A stretch of DNA of 10,472 nt from Sulfurimonas sp. GTDB lineage: Bacteria; Campylobacterota; Campylobacteria; Campylobacterales; Sulfurimonadaceae. Positions 7,254 to 10,472 of the stretch are shown one piece after another (within the stretch, counting starts at the first letter, position 1; each line of letters opens with the position of its first letter). The notes beneath the pieces were generated by a model. It was not told the DNA's origin, made no database searches, and worked only from the letters and a program-made list of their open reading frames with translations. The position numbers were made by a program, and so were the translations under genes. Location of the stretch: the NCBI GenBank assembly GCA_015663215.1, contig DQSP01000071.1, positions 1 through 10,472 of the forward strand, in the 5' to 3' direction.

Positions 7254-8653
7254 TTTTTCTCAATTTGTTTTGGATTAGAGACTCTATAGGTGTAAAATGT
7301 ACGTTTATTACATACCTTATAAGTGTCTATGAGTTCTACATTTTCGTAGTATTTGCGGAGCTCTGCCTCGCGTTTGTCATTTCTACAAAGAACTAAACCG
7401 TTTTGATGCCAAGTGTTTTCATCTCTAACCATATCGTAGTAAGAGTAGCGTGAGTCTATGGCAACATCAGTGTCAGGGTGGTCTGGAAGATAAAACTTTA
7501 TGTATGCGGCAGTTGTTAAGTGTGCCCCATAAAACTTATCTCCCTCTTGTGCATATGTGTACATTCTAGCTACTATATCTTCAGTTTTATACATAAAACG
7601 CTGGAGTTCTGGTAGGTGAGTGATAAGTGCAGTTCTGATTAAAAGAGTGAAAAATATCGCAATAGATAAACCAATAGCAAAACTCTTTTTAAGCTCATAT
7701 TTTTTTATGATGATAGAAAGTAAAATAGCCCCACCAATGTATGCGGGGGCTGAGTAGCTCGGTGCCATACTCACATAAAAGCTTTTGTAGAGAAAAAAGA
7801 GCAGAATAACAACAACACTCAGAGCAATAAAGTAGAGTTTTTCATCTTTAATAAAGAGCTTCTCTTTGATGAGATAGTAAAAAAGTATCCATGCAAAAAC
7901 AGGAGTAAAAACACCAAATTGCGAAGAGACAAACTCTAAAATAAGCCAAGGCTGTATGGTGAAAGAGTCACTAGAACCATGGTCTATTTGAAAAAGAAAA
8001 CTGATCCATTCGTGTTCATAGTTCCAGTAGAGCATAGGAGCGACTACGAGAATAGCGATAATTGTAGTGAGATAAAGCTTGGGGTTTAAAAGTAAGTCTC
8101 TGCGTTTAGTAAGTATAAAGATGATTAAACTCAGTGGAAGCATGATAGCCGAATATTTACTAATCATCATCGCACCTAAAAAAATACCTGTTAAAATAAA
8201 GTCAAGAAGTTTACCCTCAAATATAGCCCTGCAACTATAATAAAGTGAGAGTGTCCAAAAAAGAATAAGCGGTGCATCAGGTGTCGCAAAAATATACCCA
8301 GCATGTGTTAAAAGAACAGAGGAGATGATGACTACTGCGTTTAGAGCAGTTTTTTCATCGCTTATAAGTGCTGTAAGTTTGTAAACATACAGTGAAGAGA
8401 TACTCATAGCGATAACAGGAACAAGCCGTATACCCCACTCACTTTCAGAGATAAAGTTACTAAAGTAGATAAGATAAGCTATCATGGGAGGATGGTCAAA
8501 ATAGCTCAATTGTAAGTCATGACTCCACATCCAGTAGTAAGCTTCATCTCCATGTAGTGGTAAGATTCCATTATAAAGTGTTGCAAAAATAGCTAGAATT
8601 AAAATGAGTAAATAAGCACTTTTTTTCGGTGTTTTATAAAATGTATCTAGCAT
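7250..8653 (-). CDS. GT39/PMT-type integral membrane glycosyltransferase (operon head)
   Basis: GT-C glycosyltransferase of the ArnT/PMT_2 type, expected to use a polyprenyl-phosphoryl sugar at the periplasmic face. The first periplasmic loop has HGDEAYYWMW (34-43) and YFDHPPMIAY (51-60), with Asp36/Glu37 as catalytic/metal acids, and ATPDAPLILF (123-132) carries the second conserved Asp126. Around ten hydrophobic helices run to about residue 350; the last 110 residues form a soluble domain. Length of 467 aa is normal for bacterial GT39/GT83-like enzymes. It is the first gene of the operon: TATAAT lies about 32 bases upstream and AGGA about 12 bases before the ATG. Its stop overlaps the UbiA start by four bases. 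With no arn genes nearby, L-Ara4N transfer to lipid A is not supported; a pentofuranose donor made by the downstream genes is the simplest reading, and the acceptor is unknown. Confidence 0.9.
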   Translation of the reverse strand: MLDTFYKTPKKSAYLLILILAIFATLYNGILPLHGDEAYYWMWSHDLQLSYFDHPPMIAYLIYFSNFISESEWGIRLVPVIAMSISSLYVYKLTALISDEKTALNAVVIISSVLLTHAGYIFATPDAPLILFWTLSLYYSCRAIFEGKLLDFILTGIFLGAMMISKYSAIMLPLSLIIFILTKRRDLLLNPKLYLTTIIAILVVAPMLYWNYEHEWISFLFQIDHGSSDSFTIQPWLILEFVSSQFGVFTPVFAWILFYYLIKEKLFIKDEKLYFIALSVVVILLFFLYKSFYVSMAPSYSAPAYIGGAILLSIIIKKYELKKSFAIGLSIAIFFTLLIRTALITHLPELQRFMYKTEDIVARMYTYAQEGDKFYGAHLTTAAYIKFYLPDHPDTDVAIDSRYSYYDMVRDENTWHQNGLVLCRNDKREAELRKYYENVELIDTYKVCNKRTFYTYRVSNPKQIEKK

Positions 8654-8684
8654 ATAAGAGTATTATCCTAAAATTGTTTCTCTT

Positions 8685-8690
8685 ATTATA
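8685..8690 (-). promoter_or_regulatory. -10 element for the minus-strand operon
   Basis: A perfect TATAAT reads on the minus strand, 31 bases before the ATG of the operon-head glycosyltransferase. No convincing -35 hexamer is seen, which is usual for sigma-70 promoters in Campylobacterota. It is the only good promoter candidate for the eight-gene operon in the window. Confidence 0.55.
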
Positions 8691-8721
8691 CACTATAAAC
8701 GATTTAAAATATTTTTTATAT

Positions 8722-8727
8722 TATAAT
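8722..8727 (+). promoter_or_regulatory. -10 element for the LTA-synthase-like gene
   Basis: A perfect TATAAT reads on the plus strand, 36 bases before the ATG at 8764, with T/A-rich sequence upstream and no consensus -35. It lies inside a 12-base perfect palindrome (8718-8729); in such AT-rich DNA this may be chance. Confidence 0.5.
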
Positions 8728-8748
8728 ATCGACATAATTTATATCTAT

Positions 8749-8753
8749 AAAGG
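8749..8753 (+). promoter_or_regulatory. Ribosome binding site of the LTA-synthase-like gene
   Basis: AAAGG lies ten bases before the ATG at 8764 and is the only Shine-Dalgarno-like run upstream of this reading frame, which supports that start. Confidence 0.55.
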
Positions 8754-8763
8754 TTCCAAGTAT

Positions 8764-10472
8764 ATGCAAAATAGCCTCTCTTTTTTACTCAAACAGTTTT
8801 TTCTTTTTTTCTTTTTTATAGAAGTTTTTCGAACGATTTTTGTAGTTTATTACTGGGATAAACTTCAAGTCGTAGCCACACCCTTCAAAGAGACTGCTTT
8901 AGCATATATAAATGCAGTTAGTTTAGATGTAGCGACTGCTTCGATTCTTATAGTTATTCCGTGGGTACTACTTAATATAAACACACTTTTTAAGTCTACA
9001 ATCATTAAAGTCATTCTCTTTATTTATACCTTTGGTGTTATCATTTTTTCTACATTTATTTATATCGCGGAACTTGGTATATATAATGAATGGGAAGAAA
9101 AACCTACATTTAAAATTTTTAACTATTTAAAACACCCCGATGAGGCAATAGTCTCAAATCCGATAATTCTTACAATAATTCTTACGATAATCTTAGTGAG
9201 TGTTTTAGCACTTTTTTACACTCTAACAAAAAAACTTTTTGCTACTTATGATGTAAAAGCAAAACGAAACTATAAAGTAGTAATTTTTTCTCTTTTTGTT
9301 CTACCAATTATTATATTTCTCGGAGCACGTGGTGGTTGGGCGGAAATACCCATCTCTCAAAGTACGGTTTATTTCTCTAAGCATAAGGTTTATAATGACA
9401 TCGCTATAAGTACGGTGTATAACTTTATACATAGTATTACAGAAAATCAGTCTATTATAAATGGAGAAAACCCATATAAAATAACTTTAGATGATGAAAA
9501 AAGAGAGAAAATCTTAGCAGAGTTTATGGCAACACCAAAAGGATGTGAGAGAGAGTCAATCCTTACAACAGATAGACCAAATATAGTTTTGGTTATATGG
9601 GAATCTCTCTCAGGTGATTTTATAAAAAATGATAAATACAGAGCAGTTATACCAAACATAATGAAGATGTCTAAAAAAGGAATTTTATTTACTCAAACTT
9701 ATGCAAGTTCTACACTTTCTCACGAAGGACTACCTTCTATTTTCTCGGGTTGGCCAGCAATTGCAGGTACTTATGTGACAAATCTTCCTTCAAAATTTTA
9801 TAAGATGCCATTTTTAACACAAAAACTTAAAGCAAATGGTTATGAAACTGCTTTTTACTTTGGTGGACAACTCCGGTATGGAAACCTTACATCTTACATG
9901 TATGGAAATGGCTTTGATACTATAGAGGAGCATAGTGACATAGAGATGGACTCTTCTAAAGCAGGAGTTTTAGGCTATCACGATGGATATATGCTTGAGT
10001 ACTTAAAAGATAAGTCATCACAAATGAAAGAACCATTTTTTAGCTCACTCTTTACTGTAAGTTCACACTCTCCTTACGATCAACCTATGGAAGATGTTAT
10101 AGAGTGGGGTGATGGTGATAAGGGATACTTAAACTCTATATACTATACAGATAAGTCTATTGGTGAGTTTATTCAAAATGCAAAAAAAGAATCATGGTAT
10201 GAAAATACACTCTTTATTTTTGTTGCAGATCATTCACACCATACACCACTAGCTTGGAGCAGAGCAGATAAAAGATGGCACCATATTCCTATGCTTTTTT
10301 ATGGTGAAGTGATTAAAAAAGAGTATCGTGGTAAAAGCATAGACAAAATAGTTTCTCAAAGAGATATAGCAGCAACACTACTCTCACAGTTAAATATTTC
10401 TCACAGTGAATTTGAGTGGAGCAGAGATGTTTTTTGTAACGAGTATAAGGAAAATGCTTATATAATGAATAA
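8764..10472 (+). CDS. LTA-synthase-like / sulfatase-fold membrane transferase (3' end cut by window)
   Basis: Membrane-anchored alkaline-phosphatase-fold enzyme of the LtaS/phosphoglycerol-transferase group, which moves phosphoglycerol or phosphoethanolamine from lipids to periplasmic acceptors. The frame is open for 569 codons from ATG 8764 to the window end, so the C-terminus is missing. Five hydrophobic helices (about 6-31, 52-74, 80-104, 134-157, 170-188) precede a periplasmic sulfatase domain from about residue 272. Likely metal and active-site residues are Glu280 (VIWESLSG), the nucleophile region STLSHEGLPSIFSG (316-329), His435 (SSHSPY), Asp489/His490 (VADHSHH) and His506/His507 (RWHHIP). 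Aligning on the following Gly puts Ser319 at the usual Thr nucleophile, though Thr317 is close. The gene is divergent from the sugar operon. The donor group and acceptor are not shown by the sequence; phosphoethanolamine transfer or glucan phosphoglycerol transfer are both possible. Confidence 0.88.
   Translation, partial: MQNSLSFLLKQFFLFFFFIEVFRTIFVVYYWDKLQVVATPFKETALAYINAVSLDVATASILIVIPWVLLNINTLFKSTIIKVILFIYTFGVIIFSTFIYIAELGIYNEWEEKPTFKIFNYLKHPDEAIVSNPIILTIILTIILVSVLALFYTLTKKLFATYDVKAKRNYKVVIFSLFVLPIIIFLGARGGWAEIPISQSTVYFSKHKVYNDIAISTVYNFIHSITENQSIINGENPYKITLDDEKREKILAEFMATPKGCERESILTTDRPNIVLVIWESLSGDFIKNDKYRAVIPNIMKMSKKGILFTQTYASSTLSHEGLPSIFSGWPAIAGTYVTNLPSKFYKMPFLTQKLKANGYETAFYFGGQLRYGNLTSYMYGNGFDTIEEHSDIEMDSSKAGVLGYHDGYMLEYLKDKSSQMKEPFFSSLFTVSSHSPYDQPMEDVIEWGDGDKGYLNSIYYTDKSIGEFIQNAKKESWYENTLFIFVADHSHHTPLAWSRADKRWHHIPMLFYGEVIKKEYRGKSIDKIVSQRDIAATLLSQLNISHSEFEWSRDVFCNEYKENAYIMN

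Noticed and set aside
7250-8653. ArnT, i.e. L-Ara4N transfer to lipid A
   Set aside because: The motifs fit the wider GT39/GT83 superfamily, but no arn pathway gene is present and the neighbours make a pentofuranose donor instead.
9447-9659. Minus-strand 70-codon frame
   Set aside because: It lies antisense to the sulfatase domain of the LTA-synthase-like gene, whose plus-strand frame is supported by metal-site motifs.

Overview
The window is AT-rich and gene-dense. It looks like a chromosomal segment of a Gram-negative bacterium, most likely a Campylobacterota (Sulfurimonas/Arcobacter-like) species. That placement is an inference from base composition, K/I/F/Y/N-rich proteins, very tight gene packing and promoters with a clear TATAAT -10 but no obvious -35. 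No marker gene in the window fixes the taxonomy. I see no RNA gene, insertion sequence, CRISPR array or phage element.

Layout: eight genes lie head to tail on the minus strand, from about 8653 down to 84. They read as one operon, with 4-base overlaps or gaps of no more than 20 bases at every junction. In transcription order they are a GT39/PMT-type glycosyltransferase, a UbiA-family phosphoribosyltransferase, a GtrA-family membrane protein, a DprE1-like FAD oxidoreductase, a DprE2-like SDR, a second GT39-type glycosyltransferase, an HAD-IB phosphatase, and the pseudokinase-fold AMPylase SelO. A 110-base divergent promoter region (8654-8763) separates this operon from a plus-strand gene for an LTA-synthase-like membrane sulfatase-fold transferase, which is cut by the window end.

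How the genes fit together: five of the eight rebuild the mycobacterial route to polyprenyl-phosphoryl-D-arabinofuranose. UbiA would join PRPP to a polyprenyl phosphate, the HAD protein would remove the 5-phosphate, and DprE1 plus DprE2 would epimerise C2 of the ribose (oxidation, then reduction). GtrA is the candidate for moving the lipid-linked sugar across the inner membrane. The two GT39-type integral membrane enzymes are then the natural candidates to transfer the pentofuranose to a periplasmic acceptor (glycan, lipid or protein). The order gtrA-dprE1-dprE2 matches Rv3789-Rv3790-Rv3791 of M. tuberculosis as I remember that locus. The acceptor cannot be read from this window. SelO has its own good ribosome binding site and is probably a co-transcribed but functionally separate redox/stress gene.
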